A DNA stretch of 64,000 nt, from contig VGVQ01000007.1 in the NCBI GenBank assembly GCA_016874005.1, forward strand, positions 1 through 64,000, written 5' to 3'. Source of the stretch: Gemmatimonadota bacterium. Its GTDB lineage: Bacteria > Gemmatimonadota > Gemmatimonadetes > Gemmatimonadales > GWC2-71-9. Below the pieces are notes generated by a model. That model was not told the DNA's origin. It made no database searches and was given only the letters and a program-made list of their open reading frames with translations. Shown in pieces: positions 50,375 to 59,490 of this stretch. Both the position numbers and the translations under genes were made by a program. The first letter of the stretch is position 1, and every line of letters begins with the position of its first letter.

Positions 50375-52324
50375 ATGACCGAGCCGATCGATTCCGGAGA
50401 CCGACCTCTTGCCCAGCGCTTGAAGGATGCGCTCGGCGACGCGTACACGATCGAAGGGGAGATCGGGCGCGGTGGAATGGGCGTGGTCTATCGTGCTCGC
50501 GATGAACGCCTTCATCGTCGGGTGGCGATCAAGGTCTTGCCGCCAGAACTGGCCTTTCAGAAGGACATCCGCGAGCGGTTCACCCGGGAAGCGCAGACGG
50601 CCGCCCGGCTGTCCCACCCCCATATCGTCCCGATTCACGACGTCGGCACCGGCAGCGGCTTGGTGTACTTCGTGATGGGCTATGTCGAAGGCGAGTCACT
50701 GGCGTCGCGCATCAAGCGACGGGGCAAGCTGCCATCCGAGGAAGCTCGCCGGATCATGCGGGAGACGGCCGACGCGTTATCGGCCGCCCATGGGCTTTCG
50801 ATCATTCATCGCGATATCAAGCCGGACAACATCCTCCTGGAGGGGACCCGGGGTCGGGTGATGGTGACCGACTTCGGAATCGCCAAGGCGGCTTCCTCCA
50901 GTTCCGGGGCGACCCTGACCGGCGTTGGGGTCGCGATCGGGACACCACAGTTCATGAGCCCCGAACAGGCTGCCGGGGAACGAGAGATCGATGGTCGGTC
51001 CGACATCTACAGCTTGGGAGTCGTGACCTATCAGATGCTCACGGGCGAGCTGCCCTTCAACGCCCCGACGGTCGCCGGTATCCTGATGAAGCAGATTACC
51101 GAGCCGGCGCCAGTGCTGCACACCAGTCGGACGGACGTGCCCGAGGATCTTTCGCTGGCGGTGGCTCGCTGCCTGGAGAAGGATCCGGAGAACCGCTGGC
51201 CGACCGCCGATTCACTGCGCCGGTCGCTCGAGAGCCGCACCGTAGGCAACTACCGGCCGACGAACACCGGAATTCGGGCGGCCGAGCGCCCGAGCACCAG
51301 AACGAGCGCGACCCGCCCTCGTCCAACCTCCGACCGTGGCCGGTCAAGCCGGGCTGGGCTGCCGGCCCCGGCGGCACCCCGGGGAGGCCGCGCTCCGTTG
51401 GCTCCGCGCCCGGCCGGGTCGGCCCGGCCGGCATCACTGGCCGGCGGGCAATGGGTTCGCAATGACCGGGGCGAATGGGTTCGCGCGCCCGGGAACGAAG
51501 AGAGCCCCATTCCGGATACCGGCGAACCGAGAATCGTCCAGAAAGTCAGAGACCAGTTCGCCCGCTGGGCCGCGGTCTCCGGCGGCTGCTTCTTGCTCAA
51601 CGTCGCCACCGGGCTCGATGTACCCTGGTTCCTGTTCGTCGCCGGCGGGATGGGCATCCCATTGCTCAAGAGCTACGCGCAGCTGTGGCAGGCCGGATAC
51701 AGCTGGCGAGACGTGCTCAACCGACCGCCGGCGCCCGACGCGATCCAGGCACCCGGCGGCAAGGGCTCGAAACCCCGCCGGAGCCTGGCCGCCCCGCGTG
51801 AGGCGGACCACGGTGGCTATTTCGAAAAAGTACGGCAGGTGCACTCCGACCGGGCGGCGATTCTGGCGCTGATGGAGAAGCTCTCGCCGGCCGACCGGGA
51901 GATGCTACCCGAAGTCGTCGAGACGACCGACGCGCTGTATTCCCGCGCCCTCGATCTGGCGAGGACCCTTCACGATCTCGATCAGGGCCTCGACCTCGAG
52001 GCGCCGGATCGCATCAAGGCCCGGATGACCGAGCTGTCCGACCAGCCACAAAGCGAAGAGCGCGACCGGCAATTCCGGATGCTCGAGCAACAGTTCCGGA
52101 CCGCGTCGGAGTTGAACGGCCGCCGGCAGGCGATTGCCGAGCGGTTCGAATCGAGCGTCTTGGCGATCCAAAACGTCCGCTACGACCTGATTCGAGTCCG
52201 TTCGTCGGGTGTGGGTGGCGTGATCGGCACGCTCACCCAGGCCACTCAGGCCGCCCGGGCCCTTTCCCGTGATGTCGACCACTTGATCGAGGCGGCGGCC
52301 GAGATCAAAGAGGCGACGAGTTGA
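50375..52324 (+). CDS. Ser/Thr protein kinase with C-terminal membrane segment
   Basis: The 649-residue PknB-like kinase has the Gly loop GEIGRGGMGVVYRARD and the Lys in VAIKVLP. The catalytic loop is IIHRDIKPDNILL, with DFGIAKA and the activation segment GTPQFMSPEQAAG. It is complete (about 25-290) and active by motif. An Ala/Pro/Arg-rich linker (about 300-380) leads to a hydrophobic segment (about 405-435, VSGGCFLLNVATGLDVPWFLFVAGGMGIPLL), then a helical region that is probably coiled-coil (about 490-649). Phosphorylation of a partner sensed by this domain is plausible. Its stop overlaps the methyltransferase start (TTGA). Confidence 0.9.
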   Translation: MTEPIDSGDRPLAQRLKDALGDAYTIEGEIGRGGMGVVYRARDERLHRRVAIKVLPPELAFQKDIRERFTREAQTAARLSHPHIVPIHDVGTGSGLVYFVMGYVEGESLASRIKRRGKLPSEEARRIMRETADALSAAHGLSIIHRDIKPDNILLEGTRGRVMVTDFGIAKAASSSSGATLTGVGVAIGTPQFMSPEQAAGEREIDGRSDIYSLGVVTYQMLTGELPFNAPTVAGILMKQITEPAPVLHTSRTDVPEDLSLAVARCLEKDPENRWPTADSLRRSLESRTVGNYRPTNTGIRAAERPSTRTSATRPRPTSDRGRSSRAGLPAPAAPRGGRAPLAPRPAGSARPASLAGGQWVRNDRGEWVRAPGNEESPIPDTGEPRIVQKVRDQFARWAAVSGGCFLLNVATGLDVPWFLFVAGGMGIPLLKSYAQLWQAGYSWRDVLNRPPAPDAIQAPGGKGSKPRRSLAAPREADHGGYFEKVRQVHSDRAAILALMEKLSPADREMLPEVVETTDALYSRALDLARTLHDLDQGLDLEAPDRIKARMTELSDQPQSEERDRQFRMLEQQFRTASELNGRRQAIAERFESSVLAIQNVRYDLIRVRSSGVGGVIGTLTQATQAARALSRDVDHLIEAAAEIKEATS

Positions 52325-53112
52325 CCGAAGGCTTCCAAGCCGATCAGTACTGGGAGCGACGCCTTCGAGATCACTTCAGTCTCGAGGGCGTCGGGTATTT
52401 GCGGCTCGGCCGCCGCTTCAACGAGTGGATGTACCGGGTTCGGGGGGAGGTGTTCGACCGCATCGTCGAGGAGCTCGCCCTCCCAGCGGGCGCCCGGGTG
52501 CTCGACGTTGGCTCGGGCACCGGCTTCTACGTCGATCGATGGCTGCGCCGCGGATGCCGGGTCACCGGCGTCGACCTGACCGATATCGCCGTGACTACGC
52601 TCGCCAGCCGGTTCCCCGGCGCCGAGTTCGTCCGAGCCGACATAGGCGACGACTTGCCGCCGGCCCTGGCGGGGGAGCGTTTCGACGTGGTGAGCGGCTT
52701 CGACGTCTTCTTCCACATCGTCGATGACGGGCGATTCCGCCGGGCGATCGGCAACGTCGCCACCCTCCTCCGACCGGGTGGGGTCTTTCTGTGGTCGGAC
52801 AACTTTCTCCATCACGGAACGGTTCGGGTTGCCCACCAAGTGAGCCGGCAGTTGGTCGACATCGAGCGGGACCTCGGTGCAGCCGGGTTCGAGATCGAGC
52901 GCCGAGTCCCGATGTTCGTGCTGATGAACTATCCGGCCGATACGAGATCGCGGCTGAGGCAATGGACTTGGACCGCGCTGATGATGCCCGCGATGGTCAG
53001 TGATCGTTTGGGCGGGGCGCTGGGCGCTCTCCTGTATCGGATCGAGCGCCGACTCGTGGCCCGAGCAGCCGAGAGCGCCAGCACGGAATTGATGGTCTGC
53101 CGGCGGCGTTAG
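52321..53112 (+). CDS. class I SAM-dependent methyltransferase
   Basis: The 263-residue protein uses TTG 52321, whose TGA overlaps the kinase stop; coupling makes the rare start credible. Motif I is VLDVGSGTGFYVDRWL, motif II VTGVDLTD, and motif III FDVVSGFDVFFHI. The C-terminal helical part (LRQWTWTALMMPAMVSDRLGGALGALLYRIERRL) may form a membrane-associated cap. The substrate is unknown; a lipid or small molecule is possible. Tight coupling to a kinase is unusual, and phosphorylation-dependent regulation is a hypothesis. Confidence 0.84.
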   Translation: MTEGFQADQYWERRLRDHFSLEGVGYLRLGRRFNEWMYRVRGEVFDRIVEELALPAGARVLDVGSGTGFYVDRWLRRGCRVTGVDLTDIAVTTLASRFPGAEFVRADIGDDLPPALAGERFDVVSGFDVFFHIVDDGRFRRAIGNVATLLRPGGVFLWSDNFLHHGTVRVAHQVSRQLVDIERDLGAAGFEIERRVPMFVLMNYPADTRSRLRQWTWTALMMPAMVSDRLGGALGALLYRIERRLVARAAESASTELMVCRRR

Positions 53113-53339
53113 CTCGGCCCGCCCTTCTGGGGCTTCCACCACATCGGCACCCCAGTGACCGCCTGAACCGCGAAGGCGGCGGAACAGATCACCCCAGGAT
53201 CGGCGTGGCGATCAAGCCCGGCCACCGGTGGGTCCACAGCCACAACGTCCCGCATGACGGTGCTATCGGGGTCGAGCACCTCGGGCCAGGAATCCGGCCA
53301 GACCCGATGGTTCCTTGGCGAGGGCTTCGATGTCGGCAA
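53109..53339 (-). pseudogene. possible PepSY-TM-like C-terminal remnant
   Basis: A minus-strand frame overlapping the end of the aminopeptidase gene reads GLDRHADPGVICSAAFAVQAVTGVPMWWKPQK before a stop at 53109. This is faintly like the final helix of PepSY-associated TM proteins (VTGxxMWWxR). It has no proper start, starts inside another gene and may be chance. It fills most of the 150-nt gap between the methyltransferase and aminopeptidase stops. Confidence 0.2.
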
Positions 53340-54753
53340 TCTCGATCGGGATGGAACGACTCAGCCACTCGTGCCCCGACTCGGTGACGACGAGATCGTC
53401 TTCGAACGCGGCATGGGGTGCGTTAGGCGGGAATACCCCTTGCTCGATCGAGAGCGCCATCCCGGCCTGAAGGGGCTGATCGTAGTCGCCCTCGTCGTGA
53501 ACGTCCATCCCGATGAAATGGCCGATGCCGTAACGATAGTACTTGTCGTAGCCACCGCTTTCTCGCAAGATCCGCTCGGCGAGCCGGTGCAGCTGCCACC
53601 AGGTGACGCCTGGCCGCACCGAGTCGATCACCGTCTTCTGGACCCTGAGGGCGATCTGGTAGATCTCTCGCTGTCTCGGCGAGAGCCGTCCGTCCACCGC
53701 GATGTTCCGTTGGATATCGGCCGAGAAGAAGTTGAACTCGGCCCCGGTGTCGGTGTGGATCACGTCGCCGGACCGGATGGTGTCGCCGGAGGACCGCGAC
53801 TGATACTGGATGAAGCCCTCCGGGATTTCGGCCCGTTCCACCGGACCACCAGGCGGATACCGTTTGACCTCGGTCGGGAACCCGAGGTCGGCCCCGTGGA
53901 AACGGTAGACGAAGTCCATCACCTCCATCACCTGGCTTTCGGTCACGCCCGGCTTGGCGGCACGGAACCCCTCCTTGATCCCCTCGCCGGTGATCCACAC
54001 CGCGTGCCGCAAATTGGCCAGGGCCCAAGCGTCGTGGAACATCCGGATCGGGTCGAGCAGATCGGAGGCGTCGCGGAGATCCATCTCCGGCGAAAACCTC
54101 CGAAACCGATCGAAGATCGCCAGCCGTTCGGGCTCCGGCATCCCGAGGAGGAAGAACCGAGGGTAGTTGAGGTAGAGGGTCTTGGTGGTGTTACCCCATC
54201 GTTTGGCCAAGGCCCGTGGCAGCGGCCAGCGGCGTTGCTGGGTGATCCGCCAATCCCGAATGTCCGTCATCGCGACCGAGAGGTCTTGTTCCAAGGCGGT
54301 CAGAGGCCGGACCTCGGCGATTCCGGTGACCCGCTTGGCGGCGGCGAGGTCGCCGGCCGTGTAGAGGACCACCCACTCGGGCTCCTCCGTCGTACCGGGC
54401 ACCAGCAGCAGGGCCGACTCGACACTCGCGAGCCCGGCCATCCCGGTGAGATAGGTGAAGTCGTGGTTGTCGCTGGCGGGGACCTGAAACTCGAGCCGGC
54501 GGGGCTGAACCGTCTCCACTGAATAGACAAGCATGGCACCTGACGGAATCGACTGGAGGACCCGGGCGCGCCGCCGCCCGAGAATCTCCCGGAGCACCGC
54601 CGGATCGGGGTTCTTGACATCGATCAAGCGCGAGAGGGAGTCCTCCCGCCGGAAGTCGTACCCAGGCGGTGGGCGGCGCTCCGCCGGCGCGGGGCGGTGT
54701 CCCGCCCCGCCGAGGGTTGCGGCGGCGACCGCCAGGACGGCGAGCTTGCTCAT
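53263..54753 (-). CDS. Xaa-Pro aminopeptidase-like M24 peptidase, exported
   Basis: The 496-residue protein starts at ATG 54753 (MSKLAVLAVAAATLGGAGH), a signal peptide; ATG 54762 gives three more residues. The N-terminal creatinase-like domain (about 40-220) is followed by the pita-bread M24 domain. Metal ligands are visible: Asp in HTDTGAEFNFFSADI (two), His in GIGHFIGMDVHDEG, Glu in ALSIEQGV and Glu in FEDDLVV. It removes N-terminal residues before proline using two metal ions. Its start overlaps the GNAT gene stop (ATGA). With the exported S9 enzymes it fits extracytoplasmic proline-peptide breakdown. Confidence 0.9.
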   Translation of the reverse strand: MSKLAVLAVAAATLGGAGHRPAPAERRPPPGYDFRREDSLSRLIDVKNPDPAVLREILGRRRARVLQSIPSGAMLVYSVETVQPRRLEFQVPASDNHDFTYLTGMAGLASVESALLLVPGTTEEPEWVVLYTAGDLAAAKRVTGIAEVRPLTALEQDLSVAMTDIRDWRITQQRRWPLPRALAKRWGNTTKTLYLNYPRFFLLGMPEPERLAIFDRFRRFSPEMDLRDASDLLDPIRMFHDAWALANLRHAVWITGEGIKEGFRAAKPGVTESQVMEVMDFVYRFHGADLGFPTEVKRYPPGGPVERAEIPEGFIQYQSRSSGDTIRSGDVIHTDTGAEFNFFSADIQRNIAVDGRLSPRQREIYQIALRVQKTVIDSVRPGVTWWQLHRLAERILRESGGYDKYYRYGIGHFIGMDVHDEGDYDQPLQAGMALSIEQGVFPPNAPHAAFEDDLVVTESGHEWLSRSIPIEIADIEALAKEPSGLAGFLARGARPR

Positions 54754-55571
54754 CGAGCCCATTTGATCCTCGTGTAAGCGATTCGAAATCCGTGTCGTTC
54801 GGCGTTGCGCTGCGAACCGCCGCCGGGCGCCGCCACCATCATGGCGAGGTCGCATCCCAGCCCGGCAGCGTGACCGAGCCGGGCGCCGAGCAGCGCCAGT
54901 TGGGCTCCCCGCCGGCGGGCCGACGGAATGGTGCTCGCCCCGGCCAGCAGCGCCACCCCGTCCACCAGGATCATTGCACCCGTCGCCACCGGGACCCCGG
55001 CGTGCTCCGCGAGGAAATTGGCGCCGCTTTCGCGGTAGGCGGAGACCCTGGCGAGACCCTCCATGACGGCACCGAACTCGGTGAACTCGCTCCAGCCCTC
55101 GACCGAAAGAGCGGCCCATCGATCGCGTTCGCTGTCGTCGGCGAGGCGGGCGGTGGTGGCAGCGTCGGGTGGCGACGGCCACCGATCGGTGGGGGCGATC
55201 GGTCGGTACAGCACGCTCGAGTACTCGATCGGCCGGTAGCCGCGCCGATGAAGGAGGGCCGGCAGATTGCCTAACGCGATGGGGCAGGTCTCGTGATGGA
55301 CCGGGGCGCCGTGGCGGTGGTAAAAGGCCTCGATGTGGTTCAAGTCATCGTCGGTCGGCGCCCGCCGCATTCCCAGACCGAAGGTCTGGGTACACGGCGA
55401 GTCGACGCCGTCGAACATGGCAGAGACGCCCCCGCGTTCGATCCACTCAGCGCCCGACTCGGGGAACAGCTTCGCTCTGGCCTCGACGAACCGGGCGTTG
55501 GCTGCCGCCTCGGCGCCCTCGAGCCGGCGGGCGAGGGCGAGATCGGCGAACACGGCCGTCGAGGTCACCAC
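54750..55571 (-). CDS. GNAT-like acetyltransferase domain protein
   Basis: The 273-residue protein starts at tandem GTG GTG, 2 nt after the dehydrogenase stop (55574). The N-terminal half (GAEWIERGGVSAMFDGVDSPCTQTFGLGM, IEAFYHRHGAPVHHETCPIAL) and the C-terminal half have the GNAT fold. The acetyl-CoA loop is visible as ARRRGAQLALLGARLGHAAGLGCDLAMM, and the protein ends in RNAERHGFRIAYTRIKWAR. This is a double-GNAT layout. The acceptor is unknown. The coupling to a 2-oxoacid dehydrogenase and to an aminopeptidase gives no clear functional clue. Longer upstream frame parts are a shadow of the dehydrogenase. Confidence 0.82.
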   Translation of the reverse strand: MVTSTAVFADLALARRLEGAEAAANARFVEARAKLFPESGAEWIERGGVSAMFDGVDSPCTQTFGLGMRRAPTDDDLNHIEAFYHRHGAPVHHETCPIALGNLPALLHRRGYRPIEYSSVLYRPIAPTDRWPSPPDAATTARLADDSERDRWAALSVEGWSEFTEFGAVMEGLARVSAYRESGANFLAEHAGVPVATGAMILVDGVALLAGASTIPSARRRGAQLALLGARLGHAAGLGCDLAMMVAAPGGGSQRNAERHGFRIAYTRIKWAR

Positions 55572-55573
55572 GG

Positions 55574-57697
55574 TCAGAACCGGAGCAACGCCTCCACGGC
55601 CGCCTTGATGCCCTCGGTCTGCGGAATGGTTACGTCCTCGATCTCCGGGGCGTACGCCACGAAGGTGTCGGTCGCGGCCACTCGCCGGACCGGAGCATCG
55701 AGCCAGGCAAAGGCTTCGTCGGCGATCCGGGCCGCGATCTCGGCCCCGTAGCCCCACGAGATGGAATCTTCGTAGACGACGACCACCCTGCCCGTCTTCC
55801 GGACCGAGGCGTACACCGTTTCCCAATCGACCGGTGACAAAGTCCGGAGATCAATTACCTCGATACTGCGGCCGTGCTCCTCCTCGAGCGCCTTGGCCGC
55901 CACCAGGGACCGCTGCACCGTCGCTCCGTAGGTCACCACCGTCAGATCGGTGCCCTCCCGCACGACCTTGGCCTTGCCGAACGGGATCATGAAATTCGGC
56001 CCGGGGTTCGGGGCCTTGTTGTAGGTCTGCCGATAGAGGTGTTTGTGCTCGAGGAACAGCACCGGATCTTCCGACCGGATCGCGGTGCGGAGCAGCCCGT
56101 TGGCATCGAGCGCGGTGGCCGGGCAGACGACTCTGAGGCCCGGGACACCGGTGAAGATCGCCGCGCCGGTTTGCGAGTGGTACGGGCCGCCGCCTTTGAG
56201 GTAGCCGCCGTAGGTCACCCGCACCACGACCGGAGCGGGCCAGGCGTTGTTGGACCGCCAGCGAAGCGTCGCCAACTCGTTGCGGAGCTGCATGTATGCC
56301 GGCCAGATATAGTCGAAGAACTGGATCTCGACGACCGGCTTGAGTCCTCGGGTGGCCAGCCCGATCGCGCGCCCAATGATGTTGGCCTCGGCGAGCGGCG
56401 AGTTATAGACCCGGTTGCTCCCGAACGCTTTCTGGAGCCCGTGGGTGACCTTGAAGACACCGCCCTTGCCCTTGACCTGACCCAAGTACTGATCCCGGCT
56501 GACATCGGCGACGTCCTCGCCGAACACCAGAATCCGGGGGTCGCGGGCCATCTCATCCTTCATACAGATGTTGAGGAGATCGACCATCGTGGTCGGCTCG
56601 CCCGAGAACTTGGGATCGTCTTCGGTGTCGAATTGTTCCGAGGTCGGGTCGACATCCGGCGAATAGACGTAGCGGTGGACCGTCTCGGCGGCCGGCTGGG
56701 GCGAGGCGAGCGCGGTGGCGGTGGCGACCTCGACTTCGTCCTCGACCTCTTGTTTGATCCGCTCGATTTCGGCCTCGGTGGCGATGCCTTGGACGATCAG
56801 ATACTTGGGGAAGGTGACGATCGGATCGCGGCTCGCCTCTTCGTCCCGCTCGCCCGGCGGCTTGTAGTTCACCTCGTCGTCGGAGAGGGAGTGACTGTAG
56901 GGCCGAATGACGTGGGCGTGCACCAGCGCCGGTCCCTTTCGCTGCCGGGCGTAGTCGACGGCCTTCTGGAGCACGTCGTAGGACGCCAGCGGGTCGCAGC
57001 CGTCGACCTCTTGAATGAACAGCCCGGGAAAGCCGGTCAGCAGCTTGGACACCGACCCTCCCGCCGTGTTGACCTCGACGGGCACCGAGATGGCGTACTC
57101 GTTGTCCTCGACCAGGTAGACCATCGGGAGCTTGAGGTTGCAGGCCGTATTGAGCGACTCCCAGAACTCGCCCTCACTGGTGGTTCCATCACCGGTGGTG
57201 ACCAAGACCACTTCGTCACCGTGGACCGGCCTGTCCCCATCCGGAAGCGTGCTGTTGGAGTAGCGGAGCCAGGCTTCGGCCGCGCCGACGGCCTGAAGGA
57301 ACTGGGTCCCGGTCGGGCTCGAGGTGCTGACGATGTTGAGCGATCGGTGACCCCAGTGCGAGGGCATCTGCCGGCCGCCCGAGTTGGGATCGTCGGCCGC
57401 GCCGACCGAGGACAGGAGCATCTCAGTGGCGGTCATCCCCATGCCGAGGCAGTAGGCGCGATCGCGGTAGTAGAGATACGACCAGTCGTACCCGGGCCGA
57501 AACACCTTCGCCGCGGCGGCCAGCACCGCCTCGTGCCCGGCGCCGGAGATCTGGAAGAAGATCTTGTTCTGTCGCTTGAGTTGGACTTCCTTGTCGTCGA
57601 TTCGGCGCGAGAGCAGCATCACCCGATAGAGGTCGAGCAGATCGGCCTTGTCGAGTCGAGCGGCAGTCCGGGCGCGAGCGCTGGTTCGGGTCGCCAT
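55574..57697 (-). CDS. fused 2-oxoacid (branched-chain) dehydrogenase E1 alpha-beta
   Basis: The 707-residue polypeptide combines both E1 subunits. E1 alpha (about 1-330) has [27 protein letters not shown] and the thiamine-diphosphate motif [26 protein letters not shown]1 beta (about 370-707) includes [53 protein letters not shown] and [16 protein letters not shown]. Such fusions occur in several phyla for 2-oxoisovalerate/pyruvate-type complexes. With E2 and E3, encoded elsewhere, it decarboxylates 2-oxo acids to acyl-CoA. Sequence favours the branched-chain type. It is first in a run with GNAT and aminopeptidase genes. Confidence 0.93.
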   Translation of the reverse strand: MATRTSARARTAARLDKADLLDLYRVMLLSRRIDDKEVQLKRQNKIFFQISGAGHEAVLAAAAKVFRPGYDWSYLYYRDRAYCLGMGMTATEMLLSSVGAADDPNSGGRQMPSHWGHRSLNIVSTSSPTGTQFLQAVGAAEAWLRYSNSTLPDGDRPVHGDEVVLVTTGDGTTSEGEFWESLNTACNLKLPMVYLVEDNEYAISVPVEVNTAGGSVSKLLTGFPGLFIQEVDGCDPLASYDVLQKAVDYARQRKGPALVHAHVIRPYSHSLSDDEVNYKPPGERDEEASRDPIVTFPKYLIVQGIATEAEIERIKQEVEDEVEVATATALASPQPAAETVHRYVYSPDVDPTSEQFDTEDDPKFSGEPTTMVDLLNICMKDEMARDPRILVFGEDVADVSRDQYLGQVKGKGGVFKVTHGLQKAFGSNRVYNSPLAEANIIGRAIGLATRGLKPVVEIQFFDYIWPAYMQLRNELATLRWRSNNAWPAPVVVRVTYGGYLKGGGPYHSQTGAAIFTGVPGLRVVCPATALDANGLLRTAIRSEDPVLFLEHKHLYRQTYNKAPNPGPNFMIPFGKAKVVREGTDLTVVTYGATVQRSLVAAKALEEEHGRSIEVIDLRTLSPVDWETVYASVRKTGRVVVVYEDSISWGYGAEIAARIADEAFAWLDAPVRRVAATDTFVAYAPEIEDVTIPQTEGIKAAVEALLRF

Positions 57698-57742
57698 GAG
57701 TGATCCGAAGGGTGAAAGACTGGTTGAAATATTGGCTGGAAT

Positions 57743-58306
57743 TTAGTCGTCCCCCGGGGGGACCGCGACCCGGGGCGAGGCCTCAGCCGCCGCCGGTGGC
57801 CGGCGCCGAGCGGCGCCGAGGAGAACGGCGAGCAGGACGAGCAGGGGCACCGGGGGCACCAGGCCCGGGACCCGGGCGAGTGACGCGAGGCCAATCAGCA
57901 CCGGCCCCGTCGCCAGGGCCACCGCGACACCGCCTAACGCCGCGGCGGCCGCCGACCGGCGCAACCCGATGCCGGCGCCGAACAGGAGGGTCGCCGGCAG
58001 GAGGCCCGCCAACGTCTGCAGCTCGCGGCTTTCGGCCAGCATCGCGACCGTCGGCCACCCGGTCGCCCCGGCATGACGAAGCCGCACGGTCGCCAAGGCC
58101 GCCGCCGCAAGGGAGGCCGCCGCGCCTCCCACCAGCCCACCGATCGGCGATCCGAGCCCCCCGCCAGCAAGGCGGCGGCCCCAGAACCCGAGCAGCAAGG
58201 CGAACGGGCTCAGCACCAGCGCCGCACCCGTCGGCCCCGTCCCTCCCACCCATGCCAGGCCCAGGCCAGCGAGCACGGCCGCCAGGCCAAGGACGATCGG
58301 CGCCAT
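57743..58306 (-). CDS. hydrophobic membrane protein, unknown
   Basis: The 187-residue protein starts at the ATG directly after the stop of the preceding small gene. It has about five hydrophobic segments rich in Ala, Gly and Leu (APIVLGLAAVLAGLGLAWVGG, GAALVLSPFALLLGFW, LAGLLPATLLFGAGIGL, VPPVPLLVLLAVLLGAARRR) and a Pro/Ala tail. There are no recognisable motifs. It may act with the 82-residue partner upstream. It is 45 nt upstream of the E1 gene, so it may share its transcript. Confidence 0.68.
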   Translation of the reverse strand: MAPIVLGLAAVLAGLGLAWVGGTGPTGAALVLSPFALLLGFWGRRLAGGGLGSPIGGLVGGAAASLAAAALATVRLRHAGATGWPTVAMLAESRELQTLAGLLPATLLFGAGIGLRRSAAAAALGGVAVALATGPVLIGLASLARVPGLVPPVPLLVLLAVLLGAARRRPPAAAEASPRVAVPPGDD

Positions 58307-58555
58307 TCAGCGCATCTTGGTGAGGCGTCGAATGGCCTCCAGTCGCTCCAGGGCGCTGGTGCCCGGCTTGGGGGCGGCGGGAGTCACCATGAACAGGTCG
58401 CGGATGTCGAGCAGCACCTCCATCGACAGCTGATCCCGCACGAACGCGCAGTCCAGGTCCGCCATCCGGCGTTCGTCGGCGGTTTCCCTGGCCCGGTCGT
58501 AGGACTCTCGATAGATGGTTTCCAGGTTGGCGAGAATCTGATCGCGAGAACGCAT
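58307..58555 (-). CDS. small cytosolic helical protein, unknown
   Basis: The 82-residue protein from ATG 58555 (MRSRDQILANLETIYRESYD) is helical and charged, without signal or membrane segment. The middle (ADLDCAFVRDQLSMEVLLDIRDLFMV) and end (ALERLEAIRRLTKMR) look like a small helical bundle. It directly precedes the membrane-protein gene (adjacent TGA/ATG), so they are likely cotranslated. No family was recognised; the longer upstream frame is a shadow of the opposite-strand gene. Confidence 0.65.
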   Translation of the reverse strand: MRSRDQILANLETIYRESYDRARETADERRMADLDCAFVRDQLSMEVLLDIRDLFMVTPAAPKPGTSALERLEAIRRLTKMR

Positions 58556-58645
58556 CGAAGTTCCCTGGTCCGATGAAGTGGGAAGGGCCGGGATATGTTT
58601 CAGGCCTGGTCGGTAAAGATACCAGTTCCCCGAGTCGGAGGTGTC

Positions 58646-59161
58646 ATGTCTCTCGAAGGAAAGAGCATCCTCTTTTTCGCAGCCCCCTGGTATGAGGATC
58701 TCGAGCTGTGGTACCCCAAGATCCGGCTCGAGGAAGAGGGAGCGGAGACGGTGGTGGCCGGCCTGGGCGAGAAGACCTACCAGGGCAAGCGCGGCTACCC
58801 GGTCACCGCCGACGCCAACGTCGATGACCTCGATGCCGCCGACTTCGACGCCCTGGTGATACCCGGCGGGTACGCGCCCGACATCCTCCGGCGATCGGCC
58901 AAGGTGCTCTCCCTCACCCGGGAGATCAATGCCGCGGGCAAGCCGGTGGCCTTCATCTGCCATGCCGGATGGGTCCCCATCTCGGCCGGGATCGTTCGGG
59001 GAAAACGGGGAACCAGCGTCGGGGCCATCCGCGACGACCTCGTCAACGCCGGGATGCTCTGGGAAGACAGCCCCGTGGTGGTCGACGGGAACCTGATCTC
59101 CTCCCGGACCCCCGCCGACCTTCCCCAGTTCTCCCGCGCGATTCTCGCCGCCCTGCGATAG
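58646..59161 (+). CDS. DJ-1/PfpI-family protein
   Basis: The 171-residue protein starts at ATG 58646 with GGAGG 5 nt upstream; the frame extends 17 codons upstream without an RBS. It has the PfpI/YhbO fold: ILFFAAPWYEDLELWYP with the conserved Glu, DALVIPGGYAPDILRR, and the nucleophile elbow FICHAGWVPISAG with Cys-His-Ala-Gly. Relatives are glyoxalases/deglycases or proteases acting on stressed proteins. The short form lacks further domains. It begins a plus-strand run with MazG and a methyltransferase (8 nt and 1-nt overlap). Confidence 0.88.
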   Translation: MSLEGKSILFFAAPWYEDLELWYPKIRLEEEGAETVVAGLGEKTYQGKRGYPVTADANVDDLDAADFDALVIPGGYAPDILRRSAKVLSLTREINAAGKPVAFICHAGWVPISAGIVRGKRGTSVGAIRDDLVNAGMLWEDSPVVVDGNLISSRTPADLPQFSRAILAALR

Positions 59162-59169
59162 GACCAGCC

Positions 59170-59490
59170 ATGTCGCTTCGCGATTGTCAGACCCGGGTCG
59201 ATGCCTGGATCTCACGATTCGAGGAGGGGTATTTCCACCCGCTCACCAACATGACCCGCTTGACGGAAGAGGTCGGCGAGTTGGCGCGGGAGGTCAATCA
59301 CCGGTTCGGGCAGAAGACCAAGAAACCCGACGAACCCGAGGGCGACCTCGGGATGGAGATGGCGGATGTCCTGTTCGTGATCATCTGCATGGCGAATCGG
59401 GAGGGGATCGACCTGACGGAGGCGTTCGACCGGATGATGGCCAAGGTCGATCAGCGGGACACCACCCGTTGGACCTTGAAACAGCCCTGA
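59170..59490 (+). CDS. MazG-like nucleotide pyrophosphohydrolase
   Basis: The 106-residue all-alpha NTP-PPase domain shows LTEEVGELAREVNHRFG and LGMEMADVLFVIICMANREGIDL. These carry the ExxE and ExxD metal-binding motifs of MazG/dUTPase-like enzymes. It would hydrolyse a nucleoside triphosphate to monophosphate and PPi, for cleaning damaged nucleotides. Single-domain length is typical of this subgroup. Its TGA overlaps the ATG of the next gene by 1 nt. The preceding DJ-1-type gene is also damage-related, suggesting a house-cleaning cluster. Confidence 0.87.
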   Translation: MSLRDCQTRVDAWISRFEEGYFHPLTNMTRLTEEVGELAREVNHRFGQKTKKPDEPEGDLGMEMADVLFVIICMANREGIDLTEAFDRMMAKVDQRDTTRWTLKQP

